Part shown: piece after piece, positions 21,057-29,919 of the stretch
Layout: every line of letters begins with the position of its first letter
Numbering within the stretch: the first letter of the stretch is position 1
From: Bradyrhizobium sp.
GTDB lineage: Bacteria > Pseudomonadota > Alphaproteobacteria > Rhizobiales > Xanthobacteraceae
Assembly: GCF_027307225.1 (NCBI RefSeq)
Contig: NZ_DAHUXJ010000015.1
Coordinates: 1-64,000, forward strand
Reading direction: 5' to 3'
DNA length: 64,000 nucleotides
Notes under the pieces: generated by a model
What the model was told of the DNA's origin: nothing
What the model saw: only the letters and a program-made list of their open reading frames with translations
Database searches by the model: none
Program-made: the position numbers and the translations under genes

Positions 21057-22982
21057 ATGGCCCATGAGGACGACAAGAACACGATCAGCCGCCGACAGGT
21101 CGTAGGAACAGCAGCGATCGGCGCCGCCGGCATCGCCGGCGGGCTCGGTCTCGGGAAGGCGGTGGCGCCCACCCCCGCCGCGGCCCAGGCGGCGCCTTCC
21201 GGCGCCCGGAAGACCGAGGTTGCCCCCGGCGAGCTCGACGAATACTACGTCTTCTTCTCCTCGGGGCAGACCGGCGAGATCCGGATCATCGGCATGCCGT
21301 CGATGCGCGAGCTGATGCGAATCCCGGTGTTCAACCGCGACAGCGCGACCGGGTGGGGCCAGACCAACGAGTCGCTGAAGATCCTGGCCGAAGGATTGAC
21401 GCAGGAGACGCGCGACCGGCTCAAGGGGCGCTTGAACGGTGTCTGGCAGAACGGCGACTGCCACCATCCGCACATGTCGTTCACAGACGGCACCTACGAC
21501 GGGCGGTATATCTTCATCAACGACAAGGCGAACACGCGCCTCGGCCGTATCCGCACCGACATCATGAAATGCGACAAGATCATCGAGCTGCCGAACCAGT
21601 ACACGATCCACGGCATGCGGCCGCAGAAATATCCGCGCACCGGATACGTCTTCTGCAACGGCGAGTATGAGGTCCCCCTGCCCAACGACGGCAAGATCCT
21701 CGACGACAAGACCAAATACTGGTCGATGTTCTCCGCCGTCGACGGCGACACCATGAAGATCGCCTGGCAGGTGATCGTCGACGGCAACCTCGACAACACC
21801 GACGCCGACTATCAGGGCAAGTACGCCTTCTCGACCTGCTACAATTCGGAAAAGGGCGTGACCCTCACCGAGATGACCGCGAGCGAAACGGACTGGATCA
21901 CCATCTTCAACCTCAAGCGCATCGAGGACGCCGTCAAGAAGGGCGACTTCAAGGAGATGAACGGGGTGCCGGTGATCGACGGCCGGCATGGCTCGCCCTA
22001 CACCCGCTACGTTCCGATTCCCAACAGCCCGCACGGCATCAACACCGCGCCTGACGGCATCCACGTGGTCGCGAACGGCAAGCTGTCGCCGACGGTCTCG
22101 GTCTTCGACGTCCGCAAGTTCGACGATCTGTTCGACGACAAGATCAAGCCGCGCGACACGGTGGTCGCGGAGCCCGAACTGGGCTTGGGGCCGCTGCACA
22201 CGGCGTTCGACGGCAAGGGCAACGCCTACACGACGCTGTTCCTCGACAGCCAGGTCTGCAAGTGGAACATCGACACGGCCAAGCGCGCCTTCAAGGGCGA
22301 GAAGGTCAATCCGATCATCCAGAAGCTCGACGTCCACTACCAACCCGGTCACAACCACTCCTCGATGGGCGAGACCAAGGAGGCGGACGGCAAATGGCTC
22401 ATTTCGCTCAACAAGTTCTCCAAGGACCGCTTCCTCAACGTCGGTCCGCTCAAGCCGGAAAACGACCAGTTGATCGATATCTCCGGAGACAAAATGGAGC
22501 TCGTGCACGACGGTCCGAGCTTCGCCGAGCCGCACGATGCGGTGATCGTTCACCGCTCGAAGCTGGAGGGGAAAATCACAAGCATCTACAAGCGCGACGA
22601 TCCGATGTTCGCGGACGCGGTCAAGCAGGCCAAGGCCGACGGCGTTACGCTCGAGAGTGATGCCAAGGTGATCCGCGACGGCAAGAAGGTTCGGGTCTAT
22701 TCGTTCTCCAGCGCGCCCGCCTACGGCCTGGAAAGCTTCACGGTCAAGCAGGGCGACGAGGTGACGGTCTACATCACCAACATCGACGACGTGGAGGACC
22801 TCACCCATGGCTTCTGCATCGTGAACTACGGGGTCAACATGGAGATCGGTCCGCAGCAGACCTCCTCGGTAACGTTCATCGCCGACAAGCCGGGCGTCTA
22901 CTGGTATTTCTGCACCTGGTTCTGCCACGCCATGCACATGGAGATGCGAGGGCGCATGATGGTCGAACCGCAGAACGTCTGA
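21057..22982 (+). CDS. nosZ: Nitrous-oxide reductase (TAT-exported, clade I type)
   Basis: Twin-arginine [11 protein letters not shown]; CuA motif [36 protein letters not shown]. Confidence 0.98.
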   Translation: MAHEDDKNTISRRQVVGTAAIGAAGIAGGLGLGKAVAPTPAAAQAAPSGARKTEVAPGELDEYYVFFSSGQTGEIRIIGMPSMRELMRIPVFNRDSATGWGQTNESLKILAEGLTQETRDRLKGRLNGVWQNGDCHHPHMSFTDGTYDGRYIFINDKANTRLGRIRTDIMKCDKIIELPNQYTIHGMRPQKYPRTGYVFCNGEYEVPLPNDGKILDDKTKYWSMFSAVDGDTMKIAWQVIVDGNLDNTDADYQGKYAFSTCYNSEKGVTLTEMTASETDWITIFNLKRIEDAVKKGDFKEMNGVPVIDGRHGSPYTRYVPIPNSPHGINTAPDGIHVVANGKLSPTVSVFDVRKFDDLFDDKIKPRDTVVAEPELGLGPLHTAFDGKGNAYTTLFLDSQVCKWNIDTAKRAFKGEKVNPIIQKLDVHYQPGHNHSSMGETKEADGKWLISLNKFSKDRFLNVGPLKPENDQLIDISGDKMELVHDGPSFAEPHDAVIVHRSKLEGKITSIYKRDDPMFADAVKQAKADGVTLESDAKVIRDGKKVRVYSFSSAPAYGLESFTVKQGDEVTVYITNIDDVEDLTHGFCIVNYGVNMEIGPQQTSSVTFIADKPGVYWYFCTWFCHAMHMEMRGRMMVEPQNV

Positions 22983-22984
22983 CG

Positions 22985-24370
22985 ATGGGTCCGTTACGCC
23001 ATATCGCGCAGCTTGGGTTGGCAGCGGTCGCCGCAGCCAGCCTTGGCGCGCGCGTGGGGGCGGCGCAGCTTGAAGTCACACCCGAGCAGGGCGACCTACA
23101 GGCGGTGCTAGATCGCGCCGCCGACGGCGACGACATTTCGCTCACGCCCGGTACCTATAATGGTCCGCTGCGGATCGACCATCGCGTCACGCTCTCGGGC
23201 GCGAAAGGCGCCGTCGTCGTGGGATTCGGCAAAGGTAGCGTGATCACAGTATCGGCTCCAGGCGCCGTTGTTCGCGGGCTCGAGGTGCGCGGGTCCGGCA
23301 GGTTGGGCGAGACGATGGATTCCGGAATATTCATCGAGCAGTCAGCCCGCGGCGCCGTGGTGGAGGACAACCACCTCGAGGACAACCTCTTCGGCATGTA
23401 TCTGCACGGAGCACCCGACGCGCTCGTCCGCCACAATAGCGTTGTCGGGCTGCGCCAGGCCCGCAACAGCGAGACCGGCAACGGGATCACCGTCTGGAAC
23501 GCCCCTGGCGCCAAGGTGCTGGACAACGACTTCAGATACGGACGGGACGGTATCTTTGCGATCACCAGCCGCAACAATGTGGTGAGCGGGAATCACTTCA
23601 GCGATCTTCGCTTTGCCGTCCACTACATGTACACCAACGACGGTGAGATCAGCGGTAACGTCTCCAAGAACAATCTCATCGGCTACGCGCTGATGTTCTC
23701 CAAGCACCTTGTCATACGCGACAATGTCTCCGACCACGACCGTGATCGCGGCATTCTCTTCAATGGGACCAATTACGGCGATATTTCAGGCAACACAGTG
23801 ATCGGTGGCCCGCAGTCGGCCGAACGTTGGGCGACATCGTACAACCGTGTCGCCGAGGAAGGCGTGCCGCAAACGGAGGCCGGTTCGCCGGCATCGGCTC
23901 GCGGTCAACGAATTGGCCCGGAGAAGTGCGTGTTCATCTACAACACCAACAAGAACCGGATCGATAACAACTGGTTTGAAGGCTGCGAGATCGGCGTACA
24001 TTTCACCGCCGGCTCCGAGGGCAACGACATCATGGGCAACGCCTTCGTCAACAACGCCAACCAGGTCAAATATGTCGGCACTCGGCACCTCGATTGGTCG
24101 AAGGGCGGCCGCGGCAACTTTTGGAGCGATAATCCGGCATTCGATCTCAACGGCGACGGCATCGCTGACACGGCGTACCGCCCAAACGACCTCATCGATC
24201 GCGTGCTTTGGACAGCTCCTGCCGCGAAGGTCCTGATCAACAGCCCCGCCGTGCAGGTGATCCGCTGGGCGCAGGCGCAGTTTCCGGCGCTGCTGCCGGG
24301 AGGCGTCGTCGACAGCCATCCGCTGATGTCGCCGCCGGCGCGGCGCAATCCGGCCGGGGGCGGGCCATGA
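22985..24370 (+). CDS. nosD: NosD, periplasmic copper-processing right-handed beta-helix protein
   Basis: Beta-helix repeats (NHLEDNLFGMYLHGAPDALVRHN), position in nos cluster. Confidence 0.93.
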   Translation: MGPLRHIAQLGLAAVAAASLGARVGAAQLEVTPEQGDLQAVLDRAADGDDISLTPGTYNGPLRIDHRVTLSGAKGAVVVGFGKGSVITVSAPGAVVRGLEVRGSGRLGETMDSGIFIEQSARGAVVEDNHLEDNLFGMYLHGAPDALVRHNSVVGLRQARNSETGNGITVWNAPGAKVLDNDFRYGRDGIFAITSRNNVVSGNHFSDLRFAVHYMYTNDGEISGNVSKNNLIGYALMFSKHLVIRDNVSDHDRDRGILFNGTNYGDISGNTVIGGPQSAERWATSYNRVAEEGVPQTEAGSPASARGQRIGPEKCVFIYNTNKNRIDNNWFEGCEIGVHFTAGSEGNDIMGNAFVNNANQVKYVGTRHLDWSKGGRGNFWSDNPAFDLNGDGIADTAYRPNDLIDRVLWTAPAAKVLINSPAVQVIRWAQAQFPALLPGGVVDSHPLMSPPARRNPAGGGP

Positions 24371-25287
24371 GCGCCACGGTTCGCATCGGCAACGTCACCA
24401 AGCGCTATGGTCGCATCGAGGCCGTAACGGATGTCTCATTCGATCTCTCCGAGGGCGAGACGGTGGCGCTGATCGGTCACAACGGCGCCGGCAAGACCAC
24501 GTTGATGAAACTGATGCTGGGCCTGATCCGTCCAACAGGCGGTTCGATCGAGGTGCTCGGCGACAATCCCGCCGCCGGCGAGTTCGCGGGGAGACGTCAA
24601 CTTGGCTACCTGCCGGAAAACGTCTCCTTCGATGCCGCTCTCACCGGTCGGGAGACGCAGACCTTCTACGCCAGATTGAAGCGGGAGCCGGTCGCGAAGG
24701 CGCGCGAGCTCCTCGATGTCGTCGGCCTCGGTGCCGCTGCGGGCCGGCGGGTGGGCACCTATTCCAAGGGCATGCGGCAACGCTTAGGGCTCGCACAGGC
24801 ACTCATCGGGCGGCCGCGGGTGCTGCTGCTGGACGAGCCAACCACGGGTCTCGATCCGGAGCTGCGCCAGACCTTCTACGAGGTGATCCAGCGACTCGCC
24901 GCCGGAGGCACGACCGTCCTCCTATCGTCGCACGCGCTGACGGAGCTCGAAGAGCGAGCGGGACGGGTCATTATCATGAACCGTGGCATCAAGGTCGCGG
25001 ATGGTTCGATCGAGCGACTGCGCAACATCGCACGGTTGCCAACCAAGATCAGGCTCAAGGTCGCGGGCCTCGCGCCCGGCGAGGTGCCGTCCTGGCTGCC
25101 CGCGAGCGCGCCTTGCCGGAGGCTGAACGGCCATATCGTCGAGATCGACGCTGCGCCGGAGCGGAAGATCGAGCTGCTGCGCTGCGCCACAGCGGCGGGG
25201 ACGGCGCTCGAGGACCTCGACGTCGTGGCGCCCAATCTCGACGAACTCTATGCGCATTTTCTGAGGCAAGCGGAGGGGACGCCATGA
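24367..25287 (+). CDS. nosF: NosF, ABC transporter ATP-binding protein
   Basis: Walker A GHNGAGKTT, YSKGMRQRLGLAQALIGRPRVLLLDEPTTGLDP; ATG overlaps the nosD stop. Confidence 0.95.
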   Translation: MSATVRIGNVTKRYGRIEAVTDVSFDLSEGETVALIGHNGAGKTTLMKLMLGLIRPTGGSIEVLGDNPAAGEFAGRRQLGYLPENVSFDAALTGRETQTFYARLKREPVAKARELLDVVGLGAAAGRRVGTYSKGMRQRLGLAQALIGRPRVLLLDEPTTGLDPELRQTFYEVIQRLAAGGTTVLLSSHALTELEERAGRVIIMNRGIKVADGSIERLRNIARLPTKIRLKVAGLAPGEVPSWLPASAPCRRLNGHIVEIDAAPERKIELLRCATAAGTALEDLDVVAPNLDELYAHFLRQAEGTP

Positions 25288-26114
25288 ACGGGGTTCTCAC
25301 CGTAGCGCGGAAGGAGATCCGCCAGGCCGTCCGGAACCGCTGGGTGCTTGCGTCGACGCTCCTTCTCGCCGCTCTCGCGCTTTCGTTGACCTTCCTCGGC
25401 AGCGCGCCTACCGGAACTGTCGGCGTTCGCGCACTTGACGTCGTCATCGTCAGTCTCTCGAGCCTGACGATTTTCCTCATTCCGCTGATCGCGCTCCTAA
25501 TCTCGCACGACGCCATCGTCGGCGACATGGAGCGCGGAACCATGCTCCTGCTGCTCAGCTATCCCGTCGCCCGCTGGCAGGTGCTGCTCGGCAAGTTTCT
25601 CGGGCATCTCGCCGTGCTCGCCTTCGCGACCTGACTCGGTTACGGCTTGGCCGCCGCGGCGCTGATCGCGACCGGCAGCCGCGTCGATCATGACAGCCTC
25701 GCAGCTTTCGTTGCGATGATCGGCTCGTCGGTGCTGCTCGGCGCCGTCTTCGTCGCGATCGGTTATCTCGTTAGCGCGCTGGTGCGTGATCGTGGCACGG
25801 CCGCCGGTATCTCCATCGGGCTCTGGCTGCTTCTCGTCCTGATCTATGACATGGCGCTGCTCGGCCTGCTTGCGCTCGACCAAGGCCGCAACATCTCCGC
25901 GACCGCGCTCAACACGATGCTTCTGTTCAACCCGACCGACGTCTACCGGCTGTTCAATCTGACCGGCTTTGCCAACGTCAGCGCTTTCGCAGGGATGGCC
26001 GGCCTTGCCCAGAGCACGTCGCTGTCCGTCCAAGCGCTGCTGCTGGCGTTGACGTTGTGGACTCTGGTGCCGCTGAGCTTCGCCGCACTCGCTTTCTCGA
26101 GGAGGGAGCTATGA
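25284..26114 (+). pseudogene. nosY: NosY, ABC permease, interrupted by an in-frame TGA at 25632-25634
   Basis: ORFs 25113-25634 and 25647-26114 are in the same frame: ...GKFLGHLAVLAFAT*LGYGLAAAALIATG...; the downstream half keeps typical NosY TM sequence to RREL*. Confidence 0.88.
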
Positions 26115-26662
26115 GACGCTCTGCCCTCACATTTGCGCTTCTGGTTGCGCTCACGGCATGCCAGAAAGAGGCGGCCCACATTCCTGCCCCGCACAAGATG
26201 ACCGCCGAGGCGATCGGCCACTACTGCGGCATGAACCTGTTCGAGCATCCGGGGCCGAAGGGGCAGATCTTCGCCGCGAGCCTGATCGAGCCGGTCTGGT
26301 TCTCGTCGGTGCGCGACACCATCGCCTTCACGATGCTGCCGGACGAGCCGAAGGACGTCCAGGCGATCTACGTCTCCGACATGGGCAAGGCTGCGGGTTG
26401 GGACAAACCGGGGGCCGAAAACTGGGTCGAGGCCCGCAAGGCGCTGTTCGTGATCGGCAGCCGGCTCAAGGGTGGCATGGGCGGCGACGAGGCCGTCCCG
26501 TTCTCGGACCGAACGGCCGCCGAGAAGTTCGTCGGTGAAAACGGGGGCAGGATCGTCGCATTCGACCAGGTGCCGCGAGACTACGTCCTAGCGTCGGATG
26601 GTGCCAAGGAAGCTGTTCCTGCCGACGACGATGGCGAACCGCGGCACCGACCAAGCGATTGA
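26111..26662 (+). CDS. nosL: NosL, copper chaperone lipoprotein
   Basis: Lipobox LTAC; HYCGMNLFEHPGPKGQIF; start overlaps the nosY stop. Confidence 0.93.
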   Translation: MRRSALTFALLVALTACQKEAAHIPAPHKMTAEAIGHYCGMNLFEHPGPKGQIFAASLIEPVWFSSVRDTIAFTMLPDEPKDVQAIYVSDMGKAAGWDKPGAENWVEARKALFVIGSRLKGGMGGDEAVPFSDRTAAEKFVGENGGRIVAFDQVPRDYVLASDGAKEAVPADDDGEPRHRPSD

Positions 26663-26672
26663 GGAGGACACG

Positions 26673-27668
26673 ATGACGCGTACGATCTCGCGCCGGCGCT
26701 TCGTCCGGATCAGTGCCGCGGCGGCAGGTTTCGGCCTTGTGCCCGCCGGGACACACGCCCGTGCTGGCGCGGCTCCTCTCATCTGGCGCGGCACCATGCT
26801 GGGGGCGGTAGCGACGATGGAGATATACCACGAGGACCGGGCTCAGGCGGAACGGCTGATCTCGGCGGCTTGCGCAGAAGCGCGACGGCTGGAGCGCCTG
26901 TTCAGCCTCTACCTGGAGGATTCCGCACTCGTCGAACTGAACCGGACCGGCATCCTGGTCGACCCTGCCGTCGAAATGGTCGAACTGCTGTCGATCTCGC
27001 AGCATTACGCCAAGCTGACGGACGGCCTGTTCGATTTGACCGTGCAGCCGCTGTGGGACCTCTACGCCGGCCACTTCTCTCAAGAGGATCCGGATCCGGC
27101 CGGACCGACGCCGGCGACGATCCAGGCAGCGCTCGCGAGCGTCGGCTGCGGTCGGCTGTCGATCGGTCGCGACCGGATCGCGATGCCGCGCGGCATGGCC
27201 GTGACCCTGAACGGGATCGCGCAAGGCTACGTCACCGACAAGGTTGTCGATCTGCTGCGGGCCCAGGGTGTCGGCCACAGCCTGGTCGACATGGGAGAAA
27301 CGCGGGCCATCGGATCGCGTCCGGACGGACGTCCTTGGGAAGTCGGCGTCGCCGATCCGGACGTCGTGAGGCGAACCCAAACCGTGCTTCCGATCATCGA
27401 CCGCGCGGTGTCGACGTCGGGCGCGTACGGCTTTGAGTTCGACCCGGCGGGTCGTTTCAATCATCTGTTCGATCCCCGGACGGGCGGCTGCGCCGACCGC
27501 TACCGTAGCGTCACGACAGTGTCTCGCAACGCGACCGCCGCGGATGCGTTGTCCACCGCGTTCAGCCTGATGCCGGAAGATCAGATCCGAGCGCTGTTGC
27601 CGCACGTCGACATCGATCGCGTTCATCTTATCGACGCCACGGGAAGCTCCGTCGACCTCGTCGCCTGA
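26673..27668 (+). CDS. nosX: NosX, ApbE-family FAD:protein FMN transferase
   Basis: TAT-like RRRFVRISAAAAGFGL; VDMGETRAIGSRPDG; RFNHLFDPRTG. Confidence 0.92.
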   Translation: MTRTISRRRFVRISAAAAGFGLVPAGTHARAGAAPLIWRGTMLGAVATMEIYHEDRAQAERLISAACAEARRLERLFSLYLEDSALVELNRTGILVDPAVEMVELLSISQHYAKLTDGLFDLTVQPLWDLYAGHFSQEDPDPAGPTPATIQAALASVGCGRLSIGRDRIAMPRGMAVTLNGIAQGYVTDKVVDLLRAQGVGHSLVDMGETRAIGSRPDGRPWEVGVADPDVVRRTQTVLPIIDRAVSTSGAYGFEFDPAGRFNHLFDPRTGGCADRYRSVTTVSRNATAADALSTAFSLMPEDQIRALLPHVDIDRVHLIDATGSSVDLVA

Positions 27669-27704
27669 AGCTGTCACTTTTGAAACTGAAGTAAGGAGAA
27701 CTGG

Positions 27705-28094
27705 ATGAAACGAATCGTACTTGCAGCCCTGCTCGTGGCGGCCGGGCTCGGCCAGGCCAGCGCCCAGGATGCCGCCGCGGGCGAAAAGGTCTTCGCCGTC
27801 TGCAAGGCCTGCCACCAGGTTGGCGACAACGCCAAGAACGCCGTCGGCCCAGTGCTCAACGGGCTGATCGGACGAAAGGCCGGATCGGTCGAGGGCTACA
27901 ACTACTCCGACGCCAACAAGAAGTCGGGCATCACCTGGACCGACGAGGAATTCACCAAGTACATACAGGATCCGAAGGGCGTCGTGCCCGGCACCAAGAT
28001 GGCGTTCGCTGGGATCAAGGACCCGCAGAAGATCAAGGATCTGATCGCCTACCTGCACACCTTCGACAAGGCGCCCGTCAAGCTCGCGGAATGA
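27705..28094 (+). CDS. cycA: Cytochrome c2/c550
   Basis: Signal peptide, VCKACHQ haem motif, GPVLNGLIGRKAGSVEGYNYSDANKKSGI, PGTKMAFAGIK. Confidence 0.92.
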   Translation: MKRIVLAALLVAAGLGQASAQDAAAGEKVFAVCKACHQVGDNAKNAVGPVLNGLIGRKAGSVEGYNYSDANKKSGITWTDEEFTKYIQDPKGVVPGTKMAFAGIKDPQKIKDLIAYLHTFDKAPVKLAE

Positions 28095-28153
28095 TCAGCT
28101 GACGACTGCGCAGCCGGTCCGAAGGAGCCGGCTGCGCAGCCCAGCCGCCTAAT

Positions 28154-28561
28154 CTAGAGCCGGCGGTTCAGGTGGATCACATCGGCGATGGTACCGTCCT
28201 GCAGTAGTAGCAGGATCTTGTCGTCGAACATGGCGTATTCGTATCCCGCTGCCGGCGGTGCCACCCCCTCGACCATCGCAGGCACCTGCGAGAGGTTCAC
28301 TTGGCTGGGGACTTTCGTTCCCGGCTGCGGCCGGAAATCCGGCGGGACCGGCTGCATTTCGGCGATACCGGCAATGCTCCAGGCGATCATCTGCCGTTGG
28401 GTGGCGGTGAGCCCGATGCGATCCTTGCCGTTCAGCATGGTTCCATCCGCGTCATCCCGAGAAGGCTGCGCGGCGCCGGTCGTCGGGGGAGCGCCATATT
28501 GGGCGCTCGCGGAAGACGAAACGGCCGCCGCCGCCAGCACGATGATAGCAAGTCTGTTCAT
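28154..28561 (-). CDS. Exported hypothetical protein
   Basis: MNRLAIIVLAAAAVSSSASAQYGAPP signal peptide; 135 aa. Confidence 0.6.
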   Translation of the reverse strand: MNRLAIIVLAAAAVSSSASAQYGAPPTTGAAQPSRDDADGTMLNGKDRIGLTATQRQMIAWSIAGIAEMQPVPPDFRPQPGTKVPSQVNLSQVPAMVEGVAPPAAGYEYAMFDDKILLLLQDGTIADVIHLNRRL

Positions 28562-28654
28562 GGCATACCTCCTGAAAGACGCTCCGCGCGTTGCACGAAG
28601 CGACGTCGCCTGGGAAAACGCCATCATCGAGGAGAGGTTTCTACCCGCTGCCTG

Positions 28655-28757
28655 GAGTATGATCCGGAAAAGTGTGAAGCGGTTTTCCGAAAAGATCATG
28701 CTCAAACAAGAATCTAGAGCGCGACGGCGATTCAACCCAATTCCATCGCGCTCTAGG
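28655..28757. repeat. Probable dispersed palindromic intergenic repeat
   Basis: GATCCGGAAAAGTGTGAAGCGGTTTTCCGAAAAGATCATGCTCAAACAAGAATCTAGAGCGCGA...TCGCGCTCTAG; internal palindromes; resembles repeats remembered from Bradyrhizobium genomes. Confidence 0.55.
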
Positions 28758-29121
28758 CAGACTTGCCCTTAGAGCCAAAACGAGTCGGTTTAAGCCAGGA
28801 GCGAGTCGGTGGCGCCGGCGATCGGCCGCCCCACTCGCCGCGAACGTCCGATGCCGCCCAGGAGCCGATATAGAAGGCGAGTCGCGGTCGCGTTTTGGAC
28901 CAACTCGGACATGCCCGCCGTCTGATACCTGTCGCTTTGTACTGGCGGCGCCGTCGGCATCATCGTAATCGCCGTAAAAAACTCCAAAGATTATTGGGCC
29001 GCGTGAGCCCCCGCGTCGTCCCAAGCTGCATCGCCGACTGCTCGCCGGACCCCAGCCAGCCTTAGTCGCGACGGCTCATCGAGTGACCGAATGATGTCAC
29101 CTCGTGGCGATCCGCAAATCA

Positions 29122-29376
29122 TCATTCCATCACCAGACTCGTAAAGAATGGCTCGGTGATCTCAGTGACTGACGGGCCCTCCTCGTCAGACGTGATCGTG
29201 GTGATAAATTCGTTCTTGCAGTTCCAACAGTGCCAAAGATCCTGGACTTCCCGCGGACTGATATGTTCATCCCACTCGAGATTGACTAACCCGGAACCGC
29301 ACCGAGGACATTTTTCGTGATGTGGCGTCGAGATCGATTTCATGTGGAACATCCCTGATTTTTCCGTGTGCAGCAT
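29122..29376 (-). CDS. Small zinc-ribbon-like hypothetical protein
   Basis: KCPRCGSGLVNLEWDE...LWHCWNCKNEF (two CxxC). Confidence 0.55.
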   Translation of the reverse strand: MLHTEKSGMFHMKSISTPHHEKCPRCGSGLVNLEWDEHISPREVQDLWHCWNCKNEFITTITSDEEGPSVTEITEPFFTSLVME

Positions 29377-29856
29377 GCGCCGCCTAGCAGGCTCGGAAAT
29401 GATCTACATCAATGATTTCAATCGCGGGCTTGCGGCGCGGCTCGGGAACTCGCCCCGCAAGCGCCCGTATGCGGGGTGAGCTTGCGCGCAGCCATGTCTT
29501 CGATCATACGCTGACGCAGCGGACTGACACTGTTAGTCTCACTCATGGGGAGTTCCATTCTGAGTTGAGGTTGACGCACCTCGATTCTCAGGACGGAGTT
29601 CTCCAGCGCTATCCTTACCCTCTCGACCGGCTACCGGCTTATCGGCTCCTGCTCCCGCGCAGCGGGCTGGAGCGCAGCGACTTTGTGCCTTGACCCATCT
29701 GCGACATCCGTGCGGACACTTTTGGTGCAACAAGGCGTCTCGGCCAATGTTTTCATTGTTACGCCTCAGTCAGACCGGGCTGTTAGCCAAGGTTGCTTCG
29801 GACCCTCGGGTATAACCGCGTGTCTAATTACAGGTGCACCTCCGCAAGGTCTCCGA

Positions 29857-29870
29857 TTGATCTCCCTCAA
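29857..29870 (+). promoter_or_regulatory. FNR/FixK box TTGATCTCCCTCAA
   Basis: Perfect TTGA-N6-TCAA, 49 nt upstream of the P1B-5 ATPase. Confidence 0.7.
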
Positions 29871-29919
29871 CTTAGGATGCGCAATCTCGGTCAAACTTGA
29901 TTCGTCGCTACAAGGGTGA

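Noticed and set aside
20979-22937. Antisense ORF (652 aa, minus strand) opposite nosZ
   Set aside because: Mirror-frame artefact of nosZ codon usage ([17 protein letters not shown]-type composition); no independent gene features.
26466-28058. 530 aa minus-strand ORF opposite nosL/nosX/cycA
   Set aside because: Spans several real plus-strand genes; no domain signature.
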